A stretch of DNA of 64,000 nucleotides. Source: Volvox africanus (taxonomy: Eukaryota > Chlorophyta > Chlorophyceae > Chlamydomonadales > Volvocaceae). The position numbers and the translations under genes are program-made. The notes under the pieces were generated by a model. The model made no database searches and was not told the DNA's origin. It saw only the letters and a program-made list of their open reading frames with translations. Positions 43,235-54,264 of the stretch are shown here, piece after piece. The stretch's first letter is position 1. Each line of letters opens with the position of its first letter. Location: NCBI GenBank assembly GCA_030268105.1, contig BSDZ01000022.1, positions 868,001-932,000 of the forward strand, written 5' to 3'.

Positions 43235-46200
43235 TCATTGGGCTTGTGTGGCACGTTTGCGGGCTTCTTCGAGCAGGGGCTTCATGTCCTGTGAGAAGTT
43301 GCGTGCCGGTTCCCATGAGTTGTGCTCGTCGGTATACCCTGTCCACTTAACCAAGTACTCGTGTACTGTCCCCTTACGTCGGTGTCGGCCCACACGACGC
43401 GCGCGATAATCTAACACCCGCTCCACATCGTAAAACTTCTGTTTACCAGCGATCCAGGTCTCGGGAACTGGTTCGATCGCTGCGGGGGCGTTAGCAGGCT
43501 CAGGGACGGGTTCCGTACCATGATACGGACGAACAAGCGATACATGAAACGTGGGGTGAATGGTCATATCAGCGGGCAATGCAAGCTCCACAGCCACATT
43601 CCCAACCATGCGCACGACAGGATACGGACCAATCCAGCGAGGTAAGAGTTTTCGGGATCCGTCGGCCAAGGAACGCAAGTTCTTGGTGCTTAGCAACACG
43701 AGTTGCCCTTCCGAAAACGTCACATCCTGCTTGGATTTGTTGTAATATTCCGTCGTTCGTTGCTGCGCCGCGTCCAAACATGACTTCGCGTCTGTGATTC
43801 GGGACATAAAAGACTTGGCAAAAAGTTTAGCAGCAGGCACGTTCACTTCCAACTCACGCCACACGGGTAGCGCGGGATGAAATCCGTAGTTGAGAAAGAA
43901 CGGACTTTTGCCTGTTGAGCGGTTCACAGCGTTGTTAAGCGCGAATTCTGCCGCAGTCAAATACGTATCCCAAACAAGTGGTGTGCGACCAGCATAATTG
44001 CGCAACATATCACCCAACGTGCGATTTGTGCGTTCGGTTTGACCATCAGTCTGCGGGTGATACGCCGTGCTCAGGTTGACGCGCATGCCAACTAGTTTGC
44101 AGAGCGCTTCCCAAAACTTAGACGTGAACTGCCCACCGTGGTCCGAAATCACATTTTTGGGAACCCCGTGTAACCGAACCACATTGTCGAAAAACAAACG
44201 TGCGGTTTGCTCAGCCGTGCAGGATGATGTGCATGGTGCTAGGTGAACCATCTTAGTCAGACGATCGACCATTACGAACACCGCATCGTATCCCCCCTCA
44301 GTTTTGGGCAGCGCGACTACGAAGTCCATGGAAACACTTTCCCAAGGCGCATCCGGGACAGGCAACGGTTGCAACAACCCATGGCCCTTACCGGACAAAG
44401 CCTTATTGCGCTGGCACAGACTGCATGTCTGTACGAAGTTCGCCGCATCCTTAGCCAAACGAGGCCACCAAAAGGAACGTTGCACCAAGTCGATCAATCG
44501 CTTGCTACCAGGGTGTCCTGCTAACGGGTCCTCGTGGAACCGCGCAAGGATGTCGTAGCGTAGCGCGTCGTCGTTCGGAACGACGATTTGTGTAGCTGCA
44601 CCCTCCGGCCGTAGCCAAAGGCCATTCTGCTTGCGAAGGTTTTCTACATTAGCCGGGTCCGCGAACCAGGCGTCTGCGTTGTAGGCAACCTTCAACCGCT
44701 CCGCGAGGTCCGTCGCGAACGGTACCTCCTCGCTACGCGGCCGCACGACGGGCGCTGCCAAAATTGCAGTGTGTAGCGACGGATGTCGACTGAGAGCATC
44801 GGCAATATTCAATTTACCAGAAATATACTCCCAGGTGCAGTCGAACCTAGCTAGGTATTCCATCCACCTAGCCTGACGGCGGTTCAACGTCGGAACGCTT
44901 TGCAAAAACGTTAGGGGCTTATGGTCAGTCTTTAAAGTAAACGGGCGTCCCTCAAGGTAACAGCGCCATTCCTTTAAAGCATGCAGCACTGCCAGAAGCT
45001 CCTGTTCCCCGGTGGTGTAGCGAATCTCCGCACCAGAAAACTTCTTACTCGTGAAGGCGATCGGTCGCCCTTCCTGTAACAATACAGCGCCGCTTCCAAA
45101 TATTGAGGCATCAGACACTACCTCAACACGAAATGGCAACGAGTAATCAGGGAATGCAAGGGTGACATCTTCGGCAACGGTTCGCTTGAGCTCTTCGAAT
45201 GCCCGCTGGCATTGCGACGTCCACGACTCGAGCGAAACGAAAACGCCTTTGCGAGTTAAGTTAGTAAGCGGGGCCGCAATGATGGAATATTTTTCAATGA
45301 ACTTTCGGAAATAATTGGTCAAGCCAAGGAACTTACACAGCTCCGTGAGGTTCTGAGGCGCGGGCCAATCGCGAACCACGGCGACCTTCCACGGGTCCAT
45401 CTTCACACCAGTGGCCGACACAATGTGGCCCAAATATTCCACCTGAGGCTGCGCCCAAAAGCATTTGGCGCATTTAGCAAACAATTGCTCCCGCCTCATA
45501 ACGTCGAGCACGAGCCGAAGATGCTCCAAGTGCTCCTCGCGCGTCTTAGGATATACCAAGATGTCATCCAGGTAGCAAACAACGAACCTGTCGATAAACG
45601 GCCTAAACATTCGGTCCATAACCGCCTGAAACGTCGCAGGGGCATTAGTCAAACCAAACGATAGGACCGTATACTCAAAGTGACCGAAGGGCGTCTGAAA
45701 AGCAGTTTTCGGGATATCAGAGGCAGCGATGCGAATCTGATTGTAGCCCTGTTGTAAGTCAATTGAGGAAAAATAAGCCGAGCCCTTCAGCTTATCCAAC
45801 AGGTCGTCAACGCGTGGCAAAGGGTAGCGATTTTTCACCGTATTCACATTTAACCCCCGGTAATCAATGCACATGCGCAAGGTCCCATCCTTCTTACCGA
45901 CAAACAAAATCGGTGCAGAATACGGGGATGTGCTGGGGCGTATCATACCCTTCGCGAGCAAATCCGTCACCTGGCGCTTCACCTCGTCCAGCTCCAATGG
46001 ACTCAACCTGTACATTGGCCGGGCCGTAGGCTGCGCTCCAGGCACGAGAGGGATTGTGTGATCAACAGGACGCATAGGTGGTAGGCCAGGGATATCTTTA
46101 AAGACGTCCTCATACTGCGACAGTAGGGGCTTAACCTCAGGATGCACAGAAATCTGCGCGGTGGTGGCACTGCAGCCCACCCGTGGCCTTAAAAGCAGTC

Positions 46201-47296
46201 CGTGGGCACCCTTCCGTAACAAACGGACGGCCTCCTTACACCCGACTAGCTCTGGTTCGATTCGCACGGCCATTGCGGTCACAGCGAAATTAACCATAGG
46301 CACCGCCTTAGTTTCGCCCTCCTTTGGTGTGACATGTTCGAACGACAGGAAAGGTACCTTAATCGACAGAGTACCCTTGCACATATGCAGGGTTGCGGTC
46401 TCCATGTCGATGCGCGCGCGGTACTGCCGTAATGTCGACGACCCCATTATGTACGGTGCAGTCTCTGCTAAGCCCTGCAGCACGTACGGCCGGGTCACAA
46501 CACGCAAAGGGCCTATCGATAGGCTAAGGGTAATCCTGCCCACGATGGGATGCTTACCCCCGTCGGCAAGGGTAACCTGTGGACAATCAGACGACTCTGG
46601 GGACAACCCCAGCGCATTCACCTCTGCGACAGAGATGAAGTCGTCGCTGGCACCAGTGTCAACAAGTGCCTTCAGAGTACGGCCATTCAAACCGATCTGA
46701 ACCACAGGGACACGATTATCTACGAGCGACTGCCCAGCAGACAACGTCAGTGCACTTAGGGCGGGTCCGTAACCTACGGCACCCCCGTCAGGAGCTTCGT
46801 ACCAAACGTCAACCGAGTAGGATGTGCTTGGCCACGGAGCCAGCGTACCCTCCCGATCCACACCATTAAACAAAACGGTGCCCGGCTCGAACCGGTGGAC
46901 ATGCCGCATACCCCTTAACGATGCCTCTGCCTTGCGCCGACAGAAAGCGGGGAGTAAAGCACATGCGGCGGTGCCTGGATATTGACGCCTACATCTCCTA
47001 TAAACGGCCAACTGTTCCGACATCTCACGCAGAGACGAGGGGATGAACAAAACCACGTGGTTAGACAGATCGATAGACGACAGGGGACGGCGAGGTGTAA
47101 ACAAATTACACAACGGGTCGAAGCAGAGAAGTCCCGTGCGTCCGTCAAGCATGATGCGTCGCGCAATGACTCGCTCGATGTGTCCAAGTACACAAGGCAA
47201 CAATGCCTTAACGGCTGGCCGTAAGGATGACCACCGACCACGCGTTAGTTCAGAAATCCCAGGTGGTGCCCCCTCCGCAGGAACCCGGGCAAGCCC
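43235..47296 (-). CDS. pol: Pol of element F (all catalytic motifs present)
   Basis: 1353 codons are open after the gag UAG, in the same frame as gag. The domain order is as in C: protease DTGASDDF, RT with [12 protein letters not shown] and YLDD, RNase H, integrase, GPY/F and chromodomain. A few substitutions at otherwise conserved places look like transition damage. Examples are AFQTPFG where family members usually have AFRTPFG, ILVYPKT for ILVYSKT, and TELCKFL for TELRKFL. Their effect on activity is unknown. Of the copies in the window, this is the only pol without a stop, frameshift or lost catalytic residue. Expression would need readthrough of UAG 47297-47299. Confidence 0.94.
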   Translation of the reverse strand, partial: GLARVPAEGAPPGISELTRGRWSSLRPAVKALLPCVLGHIERVIARRIMLDGRTGLLCFDPLCNLFTPRRPLSSIDLSNHVVLFIPSSLREMSEQLAVYRRCRRQYPGTAACALLPAFCRRKAEASLRGMRHVHRFEPGTVLFNGVDREGTLAPWPSTSYSVDVWYEAPDGGAVGYGPALSALTLSAGQSLVDNRVPVVQIGLNGRTLKALVDTGASDDFISVAEVNALGLSPESSDCPQVTLADGGKHPIVGRITLSLSIGPLRVVTRPYVLQGLAETAPYIMGSSTLRQYRARIDMETATLHMCKGTLSIKVPFLSFEHVTPKEGETKAVPMVNFAVTAMAVRIEPELVGCKEAVRLLRKGAHGLLLRPRVGCSATTAQISVHPEVKPLLSQYEDVFKDIPGLPPMRPVDHTIPLVPGAQPTARPMYRLSPLELDEVKRQVTDLLAKGMIRPSTSPYSAPILFVGKKDGTLRMCIDYRGLNVNTVKNRYPLPRVDDLLDKLKGSAYFSSIDLQQGYNQIRIAASDIPKTAFQTPFGHFEYTVLSFGLTNAPATFQAVMDRMFRPFIDRFVVCYLDDILVYPKTREEHLEHLRLVLDVMRREQLFAKCAKCFWAQPQVEYLGHIVSATGVKMDPWKVAVVRDWPAPQNLTELCKFLGLTNYFRKFIEKYSIIAAPLTNLTRKGVFVSLESWTSQCQRAFEELKRTVAEDVTLAFPDYSLPFRVEVVSDASIFGSGAVLLQEGRPIAFTSKKFSGAEIRYTTGEQELLAVLHALKEWRCYLEGRPFTLKTDHKPLTFLQSVPTLNRRQARWMEYLARFDCTWEYISGKLNIADALSRHPSLHTAILAAPVVRPRSEEVPFATDLAERLKVAYNADAWFADPANVENLRKQNGLWLRPEGAATQIVVPNDDALRYDILARFHEDPLAGHPGSKRLIDLVQRSFWWPRLAKDAANFVQTCSLCQRNKALSGKGHGLLQPLPVPDAPWESVSMDFVVALPKTEGGYDAVFVMVDRLTKMVHLAPCTSSCTAEQTARLFFDNVVRLHGVPKNVISDHGGQFTSKFWEALCKLVGMRVNLSTAYHPQTDGQTERTNRTLGDMLRNYAGRTPLVWDTYLTAAEFALNNAVNRSTGKSPFFLNYGFHPALPVWRELEVNVPAAKLFAKSFMSRITDAKSCLDAAQQRTTEYYNKSKQDVTFSEGQLVLLSTKNLRSLADGSRKLLPRWIGPYPVVRMVGNVAVELALPADMTIHPTFHVSLVRPYHGTEPVPEPANAPAAIEPVPETWIAGKQKFYDVERVLDYRARRVGRHRRKGTVHEYLVKWTGYTDEHNSWEPARNFSQDMKPLLEEARKRATQAQ

Positions 47297-48532
47297 CTAT
47301 TTCGGCTGAGGTACAAACGGCGGCATTAGCGGGCAATCCTTCGTGGAATGGCTCTCCGCACACCGTAGACAAACGTTGGCCAATTTCCGACGCTCGAATT
47401 CGGAACGATTGCAATTCCATTTTGGCATGTACGTGTCGTCCGTGCGAGTCCGCTTCACATTGGGGTCGGAACGCTGTGCGGCTGCCATCGACGGCGCACC
47501 ACCACGCTTCCTGTTTTTAGCCGGGTTCGAGCTCGGACCTGCTCCTCCTGACCCACGGACACCCGAGCTAGCGCCCCCGCGCGCCTGGCGTTGCCGGTTG
47601 CTGCGTCGCGTCGCGGCAGTAGGCGTGGGGCGGGTCGCTCCGAAGTCCTGGTCAAGAGCTACGGCTTCCCCAAGCGGATCCTGCACTTGCACGGCATTTG
47701 CACGAGGGGCAGACTTGACTTCTTCCTCACCGGCAAGGAGTCGTATCTCCGTGCCCTTAGCAAAAGCGACCAAAGCATCATACGACTTGATCTGCGCTCC
47801 AACCAAGTCAGTAGCGCACCATTTAGCCAAAAGTTTCGTCAGGCCTCGCCTAAACCAAAAGACACGCTCGGATTCAGTGAGGTCAGCAATGGGAGTCACA
47901 AGTGCTTCGAAGCGTGACTGGTACGCAGGTACATTTTCATCCCGACGCATGTGGTAGCTACCGGCTGCCAAAACCTTATGAGCTTCCACATCGCGTGCTT
48001 GAACCTCAGTAGCAAATCGTGCGAGCAAAGCGGCGACCAACTCGTCAAAAGTATAGTTGCCCCGGGCGTTGGTCCAATTGCGATACCAGTCCTTCGCTGA
48101 GCCCTCGAGGGTGTTACCAACGAAGAGACACCTGATACCGTCATTATCGCCACCATGAACAGCCTGGAGATACTTTTTAGCGTCACGCACGTACGCACGA
48201 GTTGCATCGGCTATGCTATGCCCTGGTGTCTTGTCGGTCAGCGAAATATTGAGCCTAGGAACGGGAATCGACAATCTCATCACCTCAGGGATGTCATCAT
48301 GCCCTCGAGCTTGAGGTAATGGCAGAACCCTTGGTCCAGCAGTGTTGTCCATATTCGTGTTCACTGCTGAATGCAGCACAATTAAGTGAGCAGGGGTCTG
48401 AAGGAAAAGGGGCTCTTGAGTGGCTCGCGCGCCAACAGTCTCAAGACCTCTATCCGGTGCTCTAGCAGCCACAACAAAATCGGGTTGGCTAGCTAGGCTA
48501 GTGTGCGGCGTATCGTCGTGTTCCGCGGACAT
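47297..48532 (-). CDS. gag: Gag of element F
   Basis: 411 residues, nearly identical to Gag of C; differences include a Pro/Leu and an Asn/His change in the N-terminal part. It has the same capsid-like domain, basic Ser/Gly-rich stretch and CLRCAESHSTKDC zinc knuckle, and ends at UAG in the same AAA TAG GGG context. Confidence 0.93.
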   Translation of the reverse strand: MSAEHDDTPHTSLASQPDFVVAARAPDRGLETVGARATQEPLFLQTPAHLIVLHSAVNTNMDNTAGPRVLPLPQARGHDDIPEVMRLSIPVPRLNISLTDKTPGHSIADATRAYVRDAKKYLQAVHGGDNDGIRCLFVGNTLEGSAKDWYRNWTNARGNYTFDELVAALLARFATEVQARDVEAHKVLAAGSYHMRRDENVPAYQSRFEALVTPIADLTESERVFWFRRGLTKLLAKWCATDLVGAQIKSYDALVAFAKGTEIRLLAGEEEVKSAPRANAVQVQDPLGEAVALDQDFGATRPTPTAATRRSNRQRQARGGASSGVRGSGGAGPSSNPAKNRKRGGAPSMAAAQRSDPNVKRTRTDDTYMPKWNCNRSEFERRKLANVCLRCAESHSTKDCPLMPPFVPQPK

Positions 48533-48931
48533 GGAGCACGAAACGATACCCTAGGTTTGCGTAATAGAAGCCGACTTCTATCGCAAAGGCAAGAGTACAA
48601 AACAATTCGGTGAGCCTACCGACAGTACTCTTGAGAAGATTCAGTAAACTCAGCAAGTACTTGCCCAGCTGAGTCCTGATCTCCGTAGTTTGGGTGATGA
48701 GAGTCGCCAACTGGTCCGGACGAAAGCCGGTCTCAGTCACCGCGGCAAGCGATGCCGGTGCACTGAGATTACCTGCGACTCAGAGCATACACTTACACAA
48801 CAAGTGCAGCAATCTAAGCAAAAGCAATTAAACAATTACAAACCGGAAGCGGCGGCGTCCAAAACGGCGCGGCCTAGGTCTTCGGCAAAAGTATCTAGCG
48901 GTCCTCGTGGTTCGTCGCTGGAACTCGCCAT
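48498..48931 (-). CDS. Leader ORF0 of element F, apparently spliced
   Basis: The layout is the same as in C. Exon 1 is 48844-48931 from ATG 48931, followed by a 71-nt intron 48773-48843, and exon 2 is 48498-48772. The distance from the ORF0 ATG to the gag ATG is 399 nt in C, F and G. One residue of exon 1 differs from C (Leu to Pro). The function is unknown. Confidence 0.45.
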
Positions 48932-48980
48932 AGAAAGAACCTACTTCCGATTAGACAAAGAGAGACAGTTAGGCAACGAA

Positions 48981-48995
48981 CCTGTCTCGATACCA
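48981..48995 (-). other. Primer binding site of element F
   Basis: On the minus strand it reads TGGTATCGAGACAGG, three bases inside the 5' LTR. Confidence 0.6.
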
Positions 48996-48998
48996 ATT

Positions 48999-49822
48999 TG
49001 TTGTACCTCTCGTTCGCGTTTGCTCATAAGTATCTGCACGTTTGGAGACTTTCGACACCGATGCGCGAGCACATGCAAGTACAGCAAGGCAAGCGAGAGC
49101 AAACAGAGACAGCGGAAGACTTCAAGACGAAGAGAGATATAACTTACAGTCTTACAGATCGGAACGATGCAATGGACGAAATCGCCGTCAGCGCCGGAAG
49201 CAAGCAATCATCACGCGGCAGTGATTAGCGAAGTTCAGGCTTAGCTCGGGCTAAGTAGAATAGCGTATAGCAATAGTAATATAGAACACACGAGTGTTCT
49301 CCGGTATCGAATGTCTTGTCTTGCTTAGCCGTCCTCGCATCTGTTATACTTGCAGTATCGCAATGCCGTACGATTCACATTAGGAGGCCGATCCTAGATG
49401 TGACAATCCTACTGCGTATAGGCGATGTCTACGCATAACAACGTATAAGCCTTTCCGGCATTCGCATGATGCAAGGGTCCGGATAACGATATCCGGTTGC
49501 AGGGCATGTGTCACGACAAGTGCGGCGCTCTCAACGTGTGCTGTAATGAAGTAATATTATATCAGATAATATTACTTATCGTTTCGTAGCACGAGCATAA
49601 TGCGCACTTCAATGCTTCGGGCTTTCATGCATGCTAGGCGGATTTGCCATGATGCGATGTCGCGATGGATAATGACAACATGCCAAATGCATATATAAAT
49701 GTACACGAATACATTTATATCATGCAGATTCATTCATATGCAGTGTGTTCATCACAATAGCACTTCGCCTTGTAGGATCACATCGACCTATGCATCGGCG
49801 GGAAACTAACCGTAGCACAACA
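48999..49822 (-). repeat. 5' LTR of element F
   Basis: 824 bp, ending GCACAACA at 49822 on the plus strand and followed by the duplication TTACC. Confidence 0.95.
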
Positions 49823-52800
49823 TTACCGGTGTTACTGACAACCTTATCTCAAATAAGTGATAAGCATGATGGGGTTGATCCCATAGTTGTCTAAGTGTTC
49901 AGGTTATCCTCGTTGATGAGGATAAGCATCCCATCGTGGGCAGGATCACCCTTAGTCGACGAAGGACCCTCTGTGTGTTAGGGCCCAATGAGTGCAACAA
50001 GGTCTCTCGGAGACAGCACTACATGGACATTGGGTGCCGCGACATAACGACAGTACCACGCGCGCATCGATATGGAATCCAGGACAAATGGCCATTGTGC
50101 AAAAGGGAAACTATCACCTAAGGTACCTTGTCTGTCGTACTAAGATGTCACACCAGAGGAGGGCGGAACTGTGCGGAGCCTGTGTTAGCGGCGTTCGTCC
50201 GTCGAAATAAAGAACCCAAGCTTGAAGGATGTAAGAGCAGCTTATCAAGTGATAAGGGAAGGCATCCATGAATTGCTTGTGAGGCCTTGGGTGCAATTGG
50301 TTGCTACCACCGCGCAGTCTCTTGTGGAAGATCCTGAGGTCGCAGCCCCCTTACTGCCAAATTATACTGATGCATGTGTCATCCTGGGGCTCCCACCTAT
50401 GTTACCTGCTGACTATATGATCCCCTTTGTGTTCGAGCACAACCCGTTTCACAACCTATATACAGGTTAGACTGCCAGAATTGAGCGTATGAAGCGGCAA
50501 GTGGGGGATCTGCTCGCAAAGGGTATGATTCGGCCCAGCACGTCGCCATATTCTGCGCCGATATTGTTTATCGGTAAGAAGGATGGGACGTTGCACATGT
50601 GCATTGATTATAGGGGCTTGAATGCGACCACGAGTAAAAATCGCTACCCTTTGCCGCGCATCGATGACCTGCTCGATAAGCTGAAAGGCTCAGCTTATTC
50701 TTCCTCGATTGACCTTCAACAAGGGTATAATCAGATACGCATTGATGCCACTGATATTCCGAAAACCGCTTTCCGGACCCCCTTTGGTCACTTTGAGTAC
50801 ACGGTCTTGTCGTTTGGACTTACTAATGCGCCCGCCACATTTCAAGCAGTGATGGATCGCATGTTCAGACCGTATATCGACAGGTTCGCCGTTTGTTATT
50901 TGGATGATATTTTGATATACTCCAAGACGCCCGAGGAGCACCTGAAGCATCTCGAGCTCGTGCTTGAGGTGATGAAACGGGAGCAATTGTTTGCAAAAGG
51001 CGCCAAATGTTTTTGGGCGCAGCCTCAGGTGGAGTATTTGGGCCACATCGTGTCGGCCACTGGAATAAGGATGGACCCACGGAAAGTAGCTGTGGTTCGC
51101 GAGTGGCCCGCGCCTCAGAACCTCACCGAACTACGCCAGTTCTTGGGTTTGACCAACTACTTCCGTAAGTTTATCAAAAATTACTCCATTATTGCGGCCC
51201 CGCTTACGAATTTGACGAAGAAAGGAGGTTTCACTTTTCTCGAAGCCTGGACACCCACGTGTCAGCGGGCATTCGAAGAGCTCAAGCGAATCATCGCCGA
51301 TGACGTTACCCTCTCTTTCCCTGATTACTCGTTGCCATTCCGTGTTGAAGTTGTATTGGATGCTTCTTTGCATGGAAGCGGCGCTGTATTGTTGCAGGAA
51401 GGACGACCGATCGCCTTCACAAGTAAGAAGTTCTCGGGTGCAGAGACCCGATATACAACCAGAGAGCAGGAGCTGTTGGTAGCTCTACATGCTTTGAAGG
51501 AGTGGCGCTGTTACCTCGAAGGCCGCCCTTTTACGCTGAAGACTGACCATAAACCGCTGACATTCTTGCAGAGTGTCCCTACGCTTAACCGACAACAAGC
51601 CCGGAGGATGGAGTATCTATCTCGTTTCGACTGTACGTGGGAGTATATCGCCGGCAGAATTAATATTGCTGACGCCCTCAGTCGACATCCATCATTGCAT
51701 GCTGCGATTCTAGCAGCACCGGTTACTCGTTCGGGCAGTCAGGAGGTGCCGATAGCAGCGGATCTCGCGCAACGACTCAAGATGGCATATCAGGCCGATC
51801 CATGGTTTGCTTCACTGAGTAATGTGGAACATTTGCACAAGTGCAACGATTTGTGGCTACAGAAAGATGGTTCGACCACACAAATCGTCGTGCATATGAT
51901 ACTTTTGCACGGTTCCATGAGGACCCGCTAGCAGGACATCCTGGAAGTATGCGATTGGCAGAGCTAGTATGACGCTCGTTCTGGTGGCCGCGCGTGGTGA
52001 AGGATGCGGAAAACTTCGTGCAAAGGTGCAGTTTATGTCAGCGCAATAAAGCACTATCCGGTAAGGGCCAGGGTTTATCACAATCTTTACCTATACCAGA
52101 TGCCCCTTGGGAAAGTGTTTCAATGGACTTCGTAGTCGCGCTGCCCAAAACTGAGGGGGGATACGACTCGGTGTTCGTTATGGTCGATCGCTTGACCAAG
52201 ATGGTTCACTTAGCCCCCTGCACCTCGTCTTGCACCGCTGAGCAAACAGCACGATTATTTTTTTGATAACGTGGTCCGATTACACGGCGTTCCTAAAAAT
52301 GTGATATCCGATCGCTGCGGTCAATTCACGTCTAAGTTTTGGGAAGCGCTATGTGAACTCGTCGGTATGCGCATCCATTTGAGCACAGCATATCATCCAC
52401 AATCCGATGGGCAAACTGAACACACAAATCGCACGCTGGGCGACATGTTGACGAATTTCGCGGGATGCACACCCTCTATTTGGGATACATTTCTGACTTT
52501 GGCAGAATTCACGCTTAACAACGCTGTTAACCGCTCTACAGGTCAAAGCCCTTTCTTTCTGAATTATGGATTCCATCCTGCGCTACCCGTGTGGCGAGAG
52601 TTGGAGATAAATATCCCAGCGGCTAAAACCTTTGCCAAGTCGTTCCTATCCCGCATGACAGACGTGAAGGCATGTTTGGACGCGGCACAACAACGGACGA
52701 CAGACTACTATAATAAATCCAAATGAGACGTAACATTTTCGGCAAGCAAAAAGTGTATGATGTGGAGCGAATATTGGATTATCAGGTTCGTCGTATAGGT

Positions 52801-52953
52801 CGACAGTGATGAAAGCGGAAGGTGAACGAATATCTGGTCAAGTGGACTGGCTATTCTAGCGAGCATAATTCATGGGAGCCGATGCATAACTTCTCGCCGG
52901 AGATGAAGCCCCTGTTGGAGGAAGCTCGCCTACATGCCACGCAGACCCAATGA
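49823..52953 (+). pseudogene. pol: pol pseudogene of element D
   Basis: The protease remnant (49823-50220) keeps only scraps such as GTAAGCATCCCATCGTGGG-like DNA; the DTG motif is absent. From 50222 the frame recovers. After a stop at 50468, RT and RNase H are intact from ATG 50489 to 51931: [34 protein letters not shown] and NIADALSR. Then come a stop at 51929 and further stops and small indels in the integrase zinc region. The core (MDFVVALPKTEGGYDSVF) is followed by a frameshift in a T run at 52257-52264 and then SDRCGQF and GQTEHTNRTL. The GPY/F region is deleted at about 52740, so integrase joins directly to the chromodomain (EYLVKWTGYSSEHNSWEP). Confidence 0.9.
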
Positions 52954-53012
52954 TCTTTGCAGTCGATGCTGTCCGATGCAGCGAGGACGCTGCATACGGG
53001 AGGGGGGATAGT

Positions 53013-53827
53013 TGTTGTACGCGGGGTCGATCGCCGTTCATACCAGAGTGGACTGCAACCCATTTGAGCATCATGAAGCATAATACAATCATAATAGCAT
53101 GATATACTCGAGTATATCTAGCTAATCAGGCATGTCGCATTATCATCCACGACATCGAGCTGTCGGTCAACATGTTTGACTCAAGGCTGATAACTAATGC
53201 GTGATCTATCCGTTGGTATAATATTCCGCGTAATAATGCTTTAAATATTATTACCTCATCTGTGTCATAAACCATACGCGTATGCAAGAATGTGACGATC
53301 GTGATGGTTGGGTTGGCAACCGAATATCAATATTCGGACCTTCGCATATTGCATGCATTGCATTCATTAATATCACGGATTACGCGATATTTAGAATAGT
53401 GCTATGAAGGTACTCACACTTGAGATCGTAATCCAGTGAGACCTGTACTGCGCATCGGTATCACGACGTGATAGGTGCGAGGACGGCCGCCTGGAGACCG
53501 AAGTCGGCGTGACGCTAACTTTGGACCAAGTATTCAAGTACTTAACTCTATCCGATACGCATACATACGATATAATCATTTATATTCGGCCTGAGCTATT
53601 CTAGCATTCCATCTGCAGCCGAGTGATGAACATTGCCCACGGGGTCTGATGGCAGACTGTAATTCTGTAACTGAAGAACATTGTAAGTTGAATCTTTCCT
53701 TGCTATTGAGTCTTCCGCTGTCTACTATTTGCATTGGCTTGCCTTGTTGTTCGTAAGCTTGGTACGCACGCAGCTAACACCTAGACGTGCAGAGCTAATA
53801 CATGATTGAAGAAGGAAGGATACAACA
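53013..53827 (+). repeat. LTR3, shared by elements D and E
   Basis: 815 bp, from TGTTGTACGCGG to GGATACAACA. It is preceded by the chromodomain end and purine tract of D, and followed by the PBS and leader of E. It has the same internal palindromes as LTR1. Confidence 0.88.
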
Positions 53828-53831
53828 AATT

Positions 53832-53846
53832 TGGTAGCGAGACGTT
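53832..53846 (+). other. Primer binding site of element E (variant type)
   Basis: TGGTAGCGAGACG-type, differing from the TGGTATCGAGACAGG of B, C, F and G. The same variant follows LTR2 at 32878, so D and E share it. Confidence 0.6.
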
Positions 53847-54264
53847 TCGACTCACGGCTGTCTCATCGTCACTAGCGAAGAGTAGGTTCTCGCACGAGTG
53901 AGTGGCGGCGAAGAGTATCACGAGATAACCTCGCCGGAAAGCTGATACGGTACTATCCTCTACCTGAACTCCTGATACAATATCGGTCTGTTAAATAACA
54001 ACCATACTTTTGTTACCTGCAAGGTCTTAAGTCCGCAGAAGAAATTCTGTTGCCATCACACTTGAAGTCGCCTCCTCGATAGAGTTGGGTATCGGACAGG
54101 ATCAGTTGCTGAAGAGATATCAATTTGAAGGTGACAACATACTGGTGGGTTACGTTACCGTCCACGTCGGAGTTTTACTCGGGTGAGAACGGTACACGAG
54201 AGGAAATCCCTAAGGTACAGTTTTACCTCCACCTATTTTCCTTGTGAAGTCTTAATTGGAATAC

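Larger units (their letters stand above)
42352..49822 (-). mobile_element. Element F: complete Ty3/Gypsy chromovirus, candidate autonomous copy
   Basis: 7471 bp in minus orientation, flanked by TTACC (42347-42351 and 49823-49827). The LTRs are 824 bp each, with about 12 differences by eye. PBS, ORF0, gag, UAG, pol and purine tract are all present. Pol has no stop and retains RT motif A (IDLQQGY), YLDD and the integrase Asp/Asp/Glu. It is inserted in the degenerate protease region of D and is nearly identical to C in inverse orientation. Confidence 0.95.
32084..53827 (+). mobile_element. Element D: Ty3/Gypsy element split by insertions C and F
   Basis: D consists of LTR2 (32084-32873), leader 32874-32896 plus 40362 onward, gag 40807-42084, a pol remnant 49823-52953 and LTR3 (53013-53827). 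Removing C (with one TTCGA) and F (with one TTACC) restores collinearity with element E over the leader and the gag-pol junction. The gag is intact, whereas protease is degenerate and pol has several stops. D is therefore non-autonomous. Confidence 0.85.

Noticed and set aside
47343..47957. 204-codon frame antisense to gag of element F, also seen antisense to gag of C (34762-35376)
   Set aside because: It is a mirror frame of the high-GC gag coding strand; its peptide is Arg/Ser/Pro-rich with no motif and it follows gag codon structure.
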